5,375 bases of DNA. It comes from Rhodobiaceae bacterium. Its GTDB lineage: Bacteria; Pseudomonadota; Alphaproteobacteria; Parvibaculales; Parvibaculaceae. How positions within the stretch are numbered: the first letter of the stretch is position 1; the number at the start of each line of letters is the position of its first letter. This document shows positions 1 to 5,375 of the stretch, one piece after another. The translations under genes were made by a program, and so were the position numbers. Below the pieces are notes generated by a model. The model saw only the letters and a program-made list of their open reading frames with translations. It did no database searches and was not told the origin of the DNA. The stretch covers positions 536,050 to 541,424 of the forward strand of contig NVWR01000002.1 of assembly GCA_002746275.1 (NCBI GenBank). The letters are read 5' to 3'.

Positions 1-309
1 CCAGATCAAGATATCATCGTTAGCAATGAAGCTCATCAGTTAGATAAGAAGAAGGTTCACTCCGAACCCAGTATTACCTGTCCCAGTTTCGTTTCTCTCC
101 CATTCTTGGTGGGGGCCTCCAATTCCATTGCTCTCATTCAAGAGCGATTAGCCGTCCATTTGAAGGACGCTGCTGGATTGCAGATCGTGCGCTCCCCTAT
201 CCGAACCGATGCGATTGATATCACGCTATTTTGGACAGCCCGTCAGAACAGTGACATCGCGCATACATGGATGAGAAACGCGATCTCGAGAGTGAGCAAA
301 TTGATTTAG
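1..309 (+). CDS. LysR-type transcriptional regulator, C-terminal part (5' end outside window)
   Basis: Reading frame 1 is open from the first base to a TAG stop at 307-309 and gives 102 residues with no need for an internal start. They match the end of the LysR substrate-binding (periplasmic-binding-protein-like) domain. A PSF-SLPFLVGASNSIALIQERLA segment corresponds to the family's conserved stretch leading into the last effector-domain helix and the phrase on rejecting or accepting default regulators. A later DITLFW-ARQNSDIAHTWMR segment corresponds to the usual L-W-x-R--D-AH-WLR ending of NodD/PbpR-like members. Full LysR proteins are about 300 residues, so roughly the first 200, including the winged helix-turn-helix, lie upstream of the window. 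LysR proteins are cytoplasmic DNA-binding regulators that respond to a small ligand. The co-directional hydrolase 125 bases downstream is a possible target, though LysR targets are more often divergent. The family call is firm; the ligand and target are unknown. Confidence 0.88.
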   Translation, partial: PDQDIIVSNEAHQLDKKKVHSEPSITCPSFVSLPFLVGASNSIALIQERLAVHLKDAAGLQIVRSPIRTDAIDITLFWTARQNSDIAHTWMRNAISRVSKLI

Positions 310-333
310 TGTGTCTGTGAGGCTCGGCATCAA

Positions 334-351
334 TGACCTATTGATATGTCA
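334..351. promoter_or_regulatory. Operator-like imperfect dyad between the LysR gene and the hydrolase
   Basis: The 18 bases TGACCTATTGATATGTCA read nearly the same on both strands. Seven of the nine symmetric positions match: TGAC/GTCA outer arms and TAT/ATA inner arms. A T-N11-A spacing typical of LysR boxes is contained in it (T339 to A351). It lies 25 bases after the LysR stop and 83 bases before the hydrolase start, where an activator or repressor site for the hydrolase would be expected. Binding by the adjacent LysR protein is an inference; another dimeric regulator would fit as well. No convincing -10 element follows it. Confidence 0.4.
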
Positions 352-420
352 AATGGCTAAAAGAGACACAATGGATTCATCGTCTGCTACGCACCTGATG
401 CACACTGGCTCTCCAACAGC

Positions 421-427
421 AGAGGAG
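421..427 (+). promoter_or_regulatory. Ribosome binding site of the alpha/beta hydrolase
   Basis: The purine-rich AGAGGAG ends seven bases before the ATG at 435, a good Shine-Dalgarno match at a normal distance. It supports 435 as the true start. The same frame has an upstream TGA stop at 396-398, and no earlier ATG lies between that stop and 435. Confidence 0.65.
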
Positions 428-434
428 ATGGTCG

Positions 435-1382
435 ATGAGCTTGCACTTTGGGCCGGAGTTTCCGGAAGAAACCTATGTTACGCACAAATTTGAAGAGCAG
501 GTTGTCGATCTAGGCGAAGTTTGCATGAACTACGCCACTACCGGCGACGCGAGCGCTCCAGCGCTGTTGCTCATTCCCGGCCAAACTGAGTCATGGTGGG
601 GTTATGAACAAGCCATGCCTCTCCTTGCAAAACACTTCCAGGTGTTTGCCGTCGACTTGCGCGGACAAGGACGCACAACCCGAACCCCAGGGCGCTACAC
701 CCTGGACAATATGGGTAACGATTTAATGCGTTTCATTTCAAACGTCATCAAACGCCCAACATTTGTAAGCGGACTTTCTTCAGGGGGGGTTCTTTCCGCA
801 TGGCTTTCTGCCTACGGCCTGCCTGGCATGATCCGTGGTGCGGTTTATGAAGACCCGCCAATCTTCGCCTCGGAAGTAAACACGTCCTGCGGGCAGTCAA
901 TTCGGCAAACGATCGGTCCAGTCTTTGCCCTTTATAACAAATACCTGGGCGACCAATGGAGCATAGGTGACTGGGAGGGCATGCGGGAAGCGGCGCCAAA
1001 AGAACTTCCCGCGTGGATCGCAGGCCTGCCAGTGGTTCCGGAAGAACCCCCTCAGGATTTGAAAGAGTATGATCCTGAATGGGCGCGCGCCTTTTGGACC
1101 GGCACGGCTGCCGCGAGTTGCGACCACGCACGCATGCTGGCATCAGTCAAAGCACCCATCCTCTTCACCCATCATTTCAGGATGGTTGATGAGGCAACAG
1201 GATCACTCATGGGGGCACTATCCGACCTGCAAGCACAGCGGGTTCGCGAATTAGTCACAGGTGCTAACCAGTCGTTTGACTATCAGTCTTTTCCGGAGAT
1301 GGGTCATTCAATGCACGGCCAAGATCCAAAATTGTTCTCAGAAACGCTCATTGACTGGATGTCGTCCCTATCGAAAACATAG
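435..1382 (+). CDS. Alpha/beta hydrolase (Ser-His-acid; possibly zearalenone-lactonase-like triad)
   Basis: A complete 315-residue protein with the alpha/beta hydrolase fold and no signal peptide, so probably cytoplasmic. The first core strand and oxyanion loop are at about 43-50 (ALLLIPGQ). The FAVDLRGQG strand and loop is at 71-79. The nucleophile elbow GLSSG is at 113-117 with Ser115 as nucleophile, and the histidine is His291 in MGHSMH. A lid or cap region, rich in Trp and Pro, covers about 145-235. The acid is less clear. There is no tidy Gly-x-x-Asp after the late strand at 240-245 (only D252/E253 nearby). Glu139 in VYEDPP sits 24 residues after Ser115, the spacing of Ser102 and Glu126 in the zearalenone lactonase ZHD101. 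Expected chemistry is hydrolysis of an ester, lactone or similar bond; the substrate is unknown. A LysR gene lies 125 bases upstream and the SDR gene converges 20 bases downstream. An AGAGGAG site supports the start. Confidence 0.92.
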   Translation: MSLHFGPEFPEETYVTHKFEEQVVDLGEVCMNYATTGDASAPALLLIPGQTESWWGYEQAMPLLAKHFQVFAVDLRGQGRTTRTPGRYTLDNMGNDLMRFISNVIKRPTFVSGLSSGGVLSAWLSAYGLPGMIRGAVYEDPPIFASEVNTSCGQSIRQTIGPVFALYNKYLGDQWSIGDWEGMREAAPKELPAWIAGLPVVPEEPPQDLKEYDPEWARAFWTGTAAASCDHARMLASVKAPILFTHHFRMVDEATGSLMGALSDLQAQRVRELVTGANQSFDYQSFPEMGHSMHGQDPKLFSETLIDWMSSLSKT

Positions 1383-1402
1383 ATCCGTTGGCAAATTCGT
1401 AT

Positions 1403-2230
1403 TTACGCGTCATCACCAGATTCATACTGCTCTGAAATTTTGGCGCCCATTTGTGCGCCCATTGCAAAGAGCTTTTCTGGATCGGAATGCCGCATTTTTG
1501 CGAGGTCCAGTTCAATCCCACTCGCAAAGATCAATTCCGGGACATTGTTTGTCACCGCTTCGAGAATTGCCTTGGCGCAATCCATTGGATCATCACCAGA
1601 GTCGATTGCACGGTCTGATTTTCCCCGGGTGGATCCATCTGCTGTGAGAGCATTGCGAGACACATCGGTTGCGACAGATCCAGGCAGGACATTCGTGACA
1701 TTAATACTGTGTCTACTTGAGACCTCAGTGCGCAACGCATCCATATACCCGATAAGACCGTGTTTAGCTGCGGAATAAGCGGTACGAAGGGGAGCACCAA
1801 TCCGCCCAGCGACAGAACTGATCGCGATGATATGTGCACCACCGGCTTCGACCATACGCGGCAGTTGTAATTGGGTCAGCCAAATCGGTGCAATCAGGTC
1901 GATATTCAGCAGATCCGTGTAGACCTGCGGTGCGGTATGGACGGCCAGGCTACGCTGGCTGACACCGGCATTGTTGACCAGAATATCCACTCGCCCTTTC
2001 CAGTCCCACGCCTTTGCGACAATTGTTTCTAGAACGTCGTAGTCCGTCACCTCGAAAGGAAGCACAAGCGTCTCCGTCGGCAATCCGTCGGCAACCGCCT
2101 GCAATGCGTCCACTCGTCTTCCCGACAGAATGATATTAGCCCCGTTTGCCGCGAACGTTTTCGCGAGTGCTTCTCCGATACCGGAAGAAGCACCGGTGAT
2201 CCAAACTGTTTTGCCAACGTACGTAGCCAT
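1403..2230 (-). CDS. Short-chain dehydrogenase/reductase (classical SDR, probably NADP(H)-dependent)
   Basis: A 275-residue cytoplasmic oxidoreductase of the classical SDR family, with a Rossmann fold. Visible motifs in order are the cofactor glycine motif TGASSGIG at 12-19, two arginines after the second strand (SGRR, 36-39), NNAG at 86-89 and a structural Asn109. The catalytic Ser139 precedes YSAAK with Tyr152 and Lys156, and the PG segment LPGSVATD is at 182-189. The Arg pair and the absence of an acidic residue at the end of strand 2 suggest NADPH preference (family rule, inference). Such enzymes interconvert an alcohol and a ketone or aldehyde; the substrate cannot be read from sequence. 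The ATG at 2230 is chosen because it places the Rossmann strand about six residues in, as is usual. A GTG at 2281 in the same frame would add 17 residues and has a GGGAG site before it. The gene converges on the hydrolase gene with 20 bases between stops. Confidence 0.92.
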   Translation of the reverse strand: MATYVGKTVWITGASSGIGEALAKTFAANGANIILSGRRVDALQAVADGLPTETLVLPFEVTDYDVLETIVAKAWDWKGRVDILVNNAGVSQRSLAVHTAPQVYTDLLNIDLIAPIWLTQLQLPRMVEAGGAHIIAISSVAGRIGAPLRTAYSAAKHGLIGYMDALRTEVSSRHSINVTNVLPGSVATDVSRNALTADGSTRGKSDRAIDSGDDPMDCAKAILEAVTNNVPELIFASGIELDLAKMRHSDPEKLFAMGAQMGAKISEQYESGDDA

Positions 2231-2289
2231 GAAATATCCAATTCTGTCGTCTGGGGCCCGCGACTGGACCGATGGAGACACAACACTCT

Positions 2290-2299
2290 CCCGCGCGGG
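2290..2299. repeat. Perfect 10-base GC palindrome upstream of the SDR gene
   Basis: CCCGCGCGGG is a perfect palindrome 60-69 bases before the SDR ATG and just upstream of the alternative GTG start at 2281. On the minus strand its last bases form part of the GGGAG site that would serve that GTG. It could be a small operator or a chance GC run; nothing else supports a function. Confidence 0.3.
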
Positions 2300-2337
2300 G
2301 CATCGTAATTATTGAAGAATATAAAGCCAGCGTGGTC

Positions 2338-2368
2338 ACTCTAGCGAACATTTTTGGTGCGCTGTCAA
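2338..2368 (-). promoter_or_regulatory. Candidate sigma-70-type promoter for the SDR gene
   Basis: On the minus strand a perfect TTGACA (2368-2363) is followed after 19 bases by TAGAGT (2343-2338), which matches four of six -10 positions. The spacer is longer than the preferred 17. The site lies about 110 bases upstream of the SDR ATG and reads towards it. AT-rich elements closer to the gene (around 2306-2325) could serve as alternative -10 boxes. This is a weak call based on consensus matching only. Confidence 0.3.
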
Positions 2369-2522
2369 ATATCGCCTACATCGTTGACCATCGAATTCCC
2401 GTGGAACGGGTGCATACTCTGGAATGATAAAGTCAACCGGAATGCGAATCTACGCCTCGCTCTCAACCCGGTGCAGGAAGCGTGGAGTAGTTGATATAGG
2501 GTCTGGTGTAATTGCAGAGTGC

Positions 2523-2551
2523 CCCCACCTTCCCTGCTAAGGAAAGTGGGG
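2523..2551 (-). terminator. Strong hairpin downstream of the beta-helix gene, likely a terminator or 3'-end structure
   Basis: Arms at 2523-2533 and 2541-2551 form an 11-base-pair stem with a seven-base loop. As minus-strand RNA all pairs form, with one G-U wobble. As plus-strand RNA the same position is a C-A mismatch, which favours the minus strand. On that strand it begins 60 bases after the beta-helix stop codon, a natural place for a terminator, but no U-run follows the stem. On the plus strand a run of six T (2557-2562) does follow, five bases after the stem, but no plus-strand gene ends here. It may act in both directions, or as an RNA-stabilising 3' end. Confidence 0.5.
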
Positions 2552-2610
2552 TAACATTTTTTCGTTGGGGTTAGCTGGCTACCCAATCAGGGTTTTGTGA
2601 AAGAAACGCC

Positions 2611-5375
2611 TTATTGAACCATTGCCAGTTCTTGTTCCGTGTCATCAAAACCATCATTCAGATCAATCACGATGGCTGTATAACCTTCGGCCAGCAGTGC
2701 CCCAAGACGCTGTACAGAGCGGACGAAGACTACCTTCGGCTCACTGCCACCTTCTCCACCAGCAGCGGGACTAATGAGCCCAATGGAGAGACCCTGCGGC
2801 AAGACAATTTCACCCGTACTGGAGATAAAGGCACCTTCCGGAAGAACAAATCCTTCAACGACAATCTGGTTGAAGTTGGCATCACTGGAGCCCACAACCG
2901 TCTGGCCGTTCACTTTCACCGTGCCGCTGCCACTTGTGTTGAGGCCTGTTGGATTACCCGTCACTGTGCCACTGCCAGCGTTGATGTCGAAGGTCCCGCC
3001 ACTAATATCAACGTTCACTGTTGGTGCTGTGATTGTACCGGTTCCTGTGGCCGTTACGTTGCCACTGACAGATTGCCCCGTCAGAGCTACATTTGTACCG
3101 CTGACATTGCCGCTGATGGCTCCACCTGCGTTAACGGTCACGTTGCCACCGGCGACAATCGGCCCGGTTGCATTACCCCCCACCGAGCTACTGGCATTGC
3201 CGCCAACATTCAGTGTTTCATCGGAGAAGAATTGGTCGCCCGTCAGAAGCGCCGTGTAATTGGTTGCAATCCACACCGTCGCGGCTTCAAAGTCGTCACC
3301 GCTGACCGTCATGCTGTCGAGCTGCACTGCTTTCGTCCCGACATTCTGAAGCGTGATGTCACCGTTTTTACCAGCCCCTCCTGAACCATTGCCTGCGATG
3401 AAGCTAACTGCCTGATCACCGTCGGTGGTGCCGAAGAGGTCGCCCGTGAAGATGATGTTGCCGGCCTGGGCATCAGAGATCGTTGTGTCGAAACTCGTGA
3501 GGGCCTGGGTCACGGTCACACCCCCATCAAACCTCAAGCTATTCGCGTTAAAGGTATCCCCAAGGAGTGTCTTGGCCCCAGCGCCCCCAATAATGGTGGC
3601 CCCAAGTCTCGTCGCCGCGCCCAAGGAACCGAGAGAGAGTGGTGCTTCTGAATTGATCGTCAATGTCTGGCCACCTGCAGTGGTGCCATCAATTGCGCCA
3701 ACCGTGACTGTGGCCGCTCCTGTTGTCGTGAGCGACGTGTTTCCTGCGAGCAGTAATGGGATGTTGAACGTAAAGCCATTGACCGATGACGATACTGTCC
3801 CACTGACTGTTGAGCCTGCCCCATTCAACGTCAGGCCATCAATCGCAACGTTTTCGAAGCTGAGATTGAGCTGCTGATCGACAGTGACATTTTCATTGTA
3901 GGTACCTTCGCGAAGGGCGAGCGTACCGGCGGTGCCAGCAAGATCTGCGGCATTCTGGACAGTCACACCTTCACCGACATTGACCGTATTACGTTCTGTC
4001 GTCAGGTCGGACGAAAGGGCACCAACATAAAGCGCCAGCGCTTCGCCGCCCGTAGCGATGTTGAACGTGTTGTCTGTCAGCGTGTTAGCGCCAGAAAGAA
4101 TGCCCAAACCTTCCACTGCTGCATTGAATGTATTTCCGGTGACCACATTGCCCGTGTTCTGCAAGCTAATGCCATGGTTCGAAGTCACGGTATTTCCGGT
4201 AATCGTGGCATTTCCGACCGCGATTGCAGTGTTGGTCTGGATACCGGTCAATACGTCACTGATGGTGTTGTTCTGAACCGTAATACCCTCACCGACAATC
4301 GAAACACCAACAACAGTACCCGCACCGGCTCCCGGTCCGTTGATTGTGAAGCCACTCAGCGTGGTGCCGTCGGCGTACAGATTAACGAGACGACCCGGCG
4401 CCGAAAAGCTGCTTCCATCAATAATTGCGCCTTCGGTTGTCTGAATTACGAGATCTTCTGCCCCGTTCAAGGTAGAGAACGCGTCATATGCGCCAGCGAG
4501 GACATTGATCGTATTGCCCGCATCCGCAGCTTGGACTGCACTCCCGATGCTCATGGCATCACCACCGGTCGCTGTGCCTACGGTAAATACGCCGTCAATC
4601 CCGGTGCCCGTCCAACCTTCAATGTAGCTGGACGCTGCACTTGCCAGCGACATTGCATAGTCGATTGCATCTTGCTGGCTGGTGCGGAAGAACGTGAAGC
4701 CCTCACCGTCTGGACGGAAATCTTCGTTCTCAACAATATGCGTATAACCCGTCAGGTTCACCGCGCCAAAATCATTGGTGTCTGATTCATCTTGGGCAAA
4801 CAGTCCGTTGATTTCGTTAAACGTGTTCAACGCAGCATCAATGTTGATATTTGCCGTCTGCTGATCGTAGTCACGGTTTGCCTGATAGAGTGCAACACCA
4901 CCCCAAGCATTACCCAATGTGGTCACCCCGGTAAGGGTCACATTGGCAGTGTCCGTCAATTGAATGCCAGCACCCGCCGTCTCACTATCATCGTCCACGC
5001 GACGACCATCTGCGGTGAAGTTGGTAATGATCGCACCATCAACACCGTTCAGATCCAGTTCCGCACGCCCTGCCCCGCGGCTGGTCACGTTCTCAATACG
5101 GAAGTTCGTCAGACGAGCGCTCGGCGCGCCACCTGGCGAGACCTTGATGCCGTAATGCGAACCGGAACTCCCGTCAGGACCGTAAAACGTAAAGTCTTGC
5201 AGCGTCACGTCGTTGGCAGAAACCAGCATACCGTAAGTGCCGGACACGCCCCGCTGATCGATGAGTGTACCGCTCTCGCTTTCGCCCGACAGTGTCAAGG
5301 AATTGTAGATGTTGAGTCTTGTTGAGGATGCGTAGGTGCCGTTCGCGACATTCACGGTCTCACCCGTATCCGCAG
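2611..5375 (-). CDS. Large beta-helix / filamentous-haemagglutinin-like exoprotein, C-terminal part (5' end outside window)
   Basis: The minus-strand frame is open from the right edge to a TAA at 2611-2613, giving 921 residues. The first in-frame start-like codon (GTG, 5355) falls inside a repeat motif, so the true start lies beyond the window. Positions 5214-4876 and 4284-3976 hold right-handed parallel beta-helix (PbH1/NosD-like) coils with recurring TGNT and DNT turns about 20 residues apart. From about 3860 to 2944 the sequence becomes Gly/Thr/Val/Asn-rich strand repeats as in filamentous haemagglutinins and other large adhesins. A short Gly/Glu linker then leads to a non-repetitive C-terminal segment (2733-2614) ending in an acidic tail. 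There is no cysteine in the visible protein, no LPXTG signal and no autotransporter barrel, which would usually end in Phe or Trp. Export to the surface or medium, for example by two-partner or type I secretion, is likely but the signal is not in view. Binding or polysaccharide-related roles are possible; none is shown. Confidence 0.85.
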   Translation of the reverse strand, partial: ADTGETVNVANGTYASSTRLNIYNSLTLSGESESGTLIDQRGVSGTYGMLVSANDVTLQDFTFYGPDGSSGSHYGIKVSPGGAPSARLTNFRIENVTSRGAGRAELDLNGVDGAIITNFTADGRRVDDDSETAGAGIQLTDTANVTLTGVTTLGNAWGGVALYQANRDYDQQTANINIDAALNTFNEINGLFAQDESDTNDFGAVNLTGYTHIVENEDFRPDGEGFTFFRTSQQDAIDYAMSLASAASSYIEGWTGTGIDGVFTVGTATGGDAMSIGSAVQAADAGNTINVLAGAYDAFSTLNGAEDLVIQTTEGAIIDGSSFSAPGRLVNLYADGTTLSGFTINGPGAGAGTVVGVSIVGEGITVQNNTISDVLTGIQTNTAIAVGNATITGNTVTSNHGISLQNTGNVVTGNTFNAAVEGLGILSGANTLTDNTFNIATGGEALALYVGALSSDLTTERNTVNVGEGVTVQNAADLAGTAGTLALREGTYNENVTVDQQLNLSFENVAIDGLTLNGAGSTVSGTVSSSVNGFTFNIPLLLAGNTSLTTTGAATVTVGAIDGTTAGGQTLTINSEAPLSLGSLGAATRLGATIIGGAGAKTLLGDTFNANSLRFDGGVTVTQALTSFDTTISDAQAGNIIFTGDLFGTTDGDQAVSFIAGNGSGGAGKNGDITLQNVGTKAVQLDSMTVSGDDFEAATVWIATNYTALLTGDQFFSDETLNVGGNASSSVGGNATGPIVAGGNVTVNAGGAISGNVSGTNVALTGQSVSGNVTATGTGTITAPTVNVDISGGTFDINAGSGTVTGNPTGLNTSGSGTVKVNGQTVVGSSDANFNQIVVEGFVLPEGAFISSTGEIVLPQGLSIGLISPAAGGEGGSEPKVVFVRSVQRLGALLAEGYTAIVIDLNDGFDDTEQELAMVQ
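2944..3204 (-). repeat. Short-period Gly-Asn-Val-Thr repeat region in the exoprotein gene
   Basis: About 87 residues consist almost only of Gly, Asn, Val, Thr, Ser and Ala in short alternating units such as GGNAS, GGNAT, GGNVT, SGNVS and SGNVT. This composition fits a regular stack of short beta strands as in filamentous haemagglutinin shafts. It contrasts with the more varied coils earlier in the protein and comes just before the C-terminal segment. Confidence 0.55.
3976..4284 (-). repeat. PbH1-type beta-helix coil repeats in the exoprotein gene
   Basis: The encoded segment has successive turn motifs QNNT, TGNT, TGNT, TDNT and ERNT, about 20-25 residues apart, each following a short Val/Ile/Leu strand. 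At DNA level the 11-base plus-strand word GTATTTCCGGT occurs at 4130-4140 and again at 4190-4200, exactly 60 bases or one coil apart. This is the pattern of the NosD/PbH1 right-handed parallel beta-helix. Confidence 0.7.

Larger units (their letters stand above)
2231..2610. other. Noncoding gap between the SDR and beta-helix genes
   Basis: Both flanking genes are on the minus strand, so this stretch is the 3' flank of the beta-helix gene and the 5' flank of the SDR gene. Short open frames in it, such as a 73-codon minus-strand frame at 2365-2586, have no recognisable protein and run across the hairpin at 2523-2551. Apart from that hairpin, the GC palindrome at 2290-2299, the promoter-like pair at 2338-2368 and a small CCCGT-GGA-ACGGG dyad at 2398-2410, I see nothing in it. 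Confidence 0.6.

Noticed and set aside
341..369. Possible plus-strand promoter starting with TTGATA at 341-346
   Set aside because: At 17 bases spacing the -10 position reads AGACAC, which is not promoter-like, and TAAAAG is only 11 bases away. I keep the dyad but not a promoter.
311..493. 60-codon plus-strand frame starting with GTG just after the LysR stop
   Set aside because: It overlaps the start of the well-supported hydrolase in another frame, has no family resemblance, and would bury the hydrolase ribosome binding site.
2365..2586. 73-codon minus-strand frame in the gap between the SDR and beta-helix genes
   Set aside because: It runs through the strong hairpin, has mixed low-information composition and no recognisable motif. 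Its start lies only 25 bases from the end of the preceding gene, without a clear ribosome binding site.
2581..2597. Small ACCC-AATCA-GGGT hairpin followed by TTTT as a terminator
   Set aside because: The stem has only four base pairs and the T-run is on the strand opposite to the ending gene, so it is too weak to call.
2611..2733. Autotransporter beta-barrel at the C-terminus of the exoprotein
   Set aside because: There is no run of amphipathic barrel strands, the final residue is Gln, not Phe or Trp, and the tail is acidic.
2614..3384. Long plus-strand frame (256 codons) opposite the end of the exoprotein gene
   Set aside because: It is antisense to a clear repeat protein. Its many Cys, His and Arg residues are what the complementary reading of Gly/Thr/Val-rich repeats gives, and no family is recognisable.
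2774..3877. Plus-strand frames rich in Pro, Val, Leu and Thr (2774-3259 and 3425-3877) resembling membrane or proline-rich proteins
   Set aside because: They are direct antisense images of the repeat codons (GGT/ACC, GGC/GCC, AAC/GTT) and not independent genes.
4174..5325. Plus-strand frames 4174-4785 and 4792-5325
   Set aside because: They are antisense to the beta-helix coils, have no conserved motifs, and stay open only because of the biased codon use of the opposite strand.

Overview
The window looks like chromosomal DNA of a free-living Gram-negative bacterium. Base composition is moderate (roughly half G+C by eye). The gene set is a LysR-type regulator, an alpha/beta hydrolase, a short-chain dehydrogenase and a long secreted beta-helix protein, which fits a proteobacterium. 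An alphaproteobacterium or a marine relative is my best guess, but no marker gene here fixes the lineage.

Layout from left to right. (1) Positions 1-309, + strand: the C-terminal third of a LysR-type transcriptional regulator, cut by the left edge. (2) Positions 310-434: a short gap holding an operator-like dyad (334-351) and the ribosome binding site of the next gene. (3) Positions 435-1382, + strand: a complete alpha/beta hydrolase. (4) Positions 1403-2230, - strand: a complete classical SDR oxidoreductase, convergent with the hydrolase and only 20 bases from it. (5) Positions 2231-2610: a 380-base noncoding stretch with a candidate SDR promoter, a GC palindrome next to an alternative GTG start, and a strong hairpin. 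(6) Positions 2611-5375, - strand: the C-terminal 921 residues of a very large, cysteine-free, repeat-rich protein, cut at its N-terminus by the right edge. Its first half carries right-handed beta-helix (PbH1/NosD-like) coils and its second half filamentous-haemagglutinin-like Gly/Thr/Val/Asn repeats, so it is probably an exported or surface adhesin-like protein.

The LysR gene and the hydrolase run in the same direction, and the dyad between them is a natural candidate for regulator binding, so hydrolase control by this LysR protein is plausible. The hydrolase and SDR could act on related small ester/lactone and alcohol/ketone substrates, but that rests on proximity only. The beta-helix gene appears unrelated to them. 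I found no RNA gene, insertion sequence, CRISPR array or phage gene. The points most worth a second look are the hydrolase active site (Ser115/Glu139 spacing as in zearalenone lactonase), the mosaic architecture and unknown C-terminal cap of the exoprotein, the strand-asymmetric hairpin, and the operator-like dyad.
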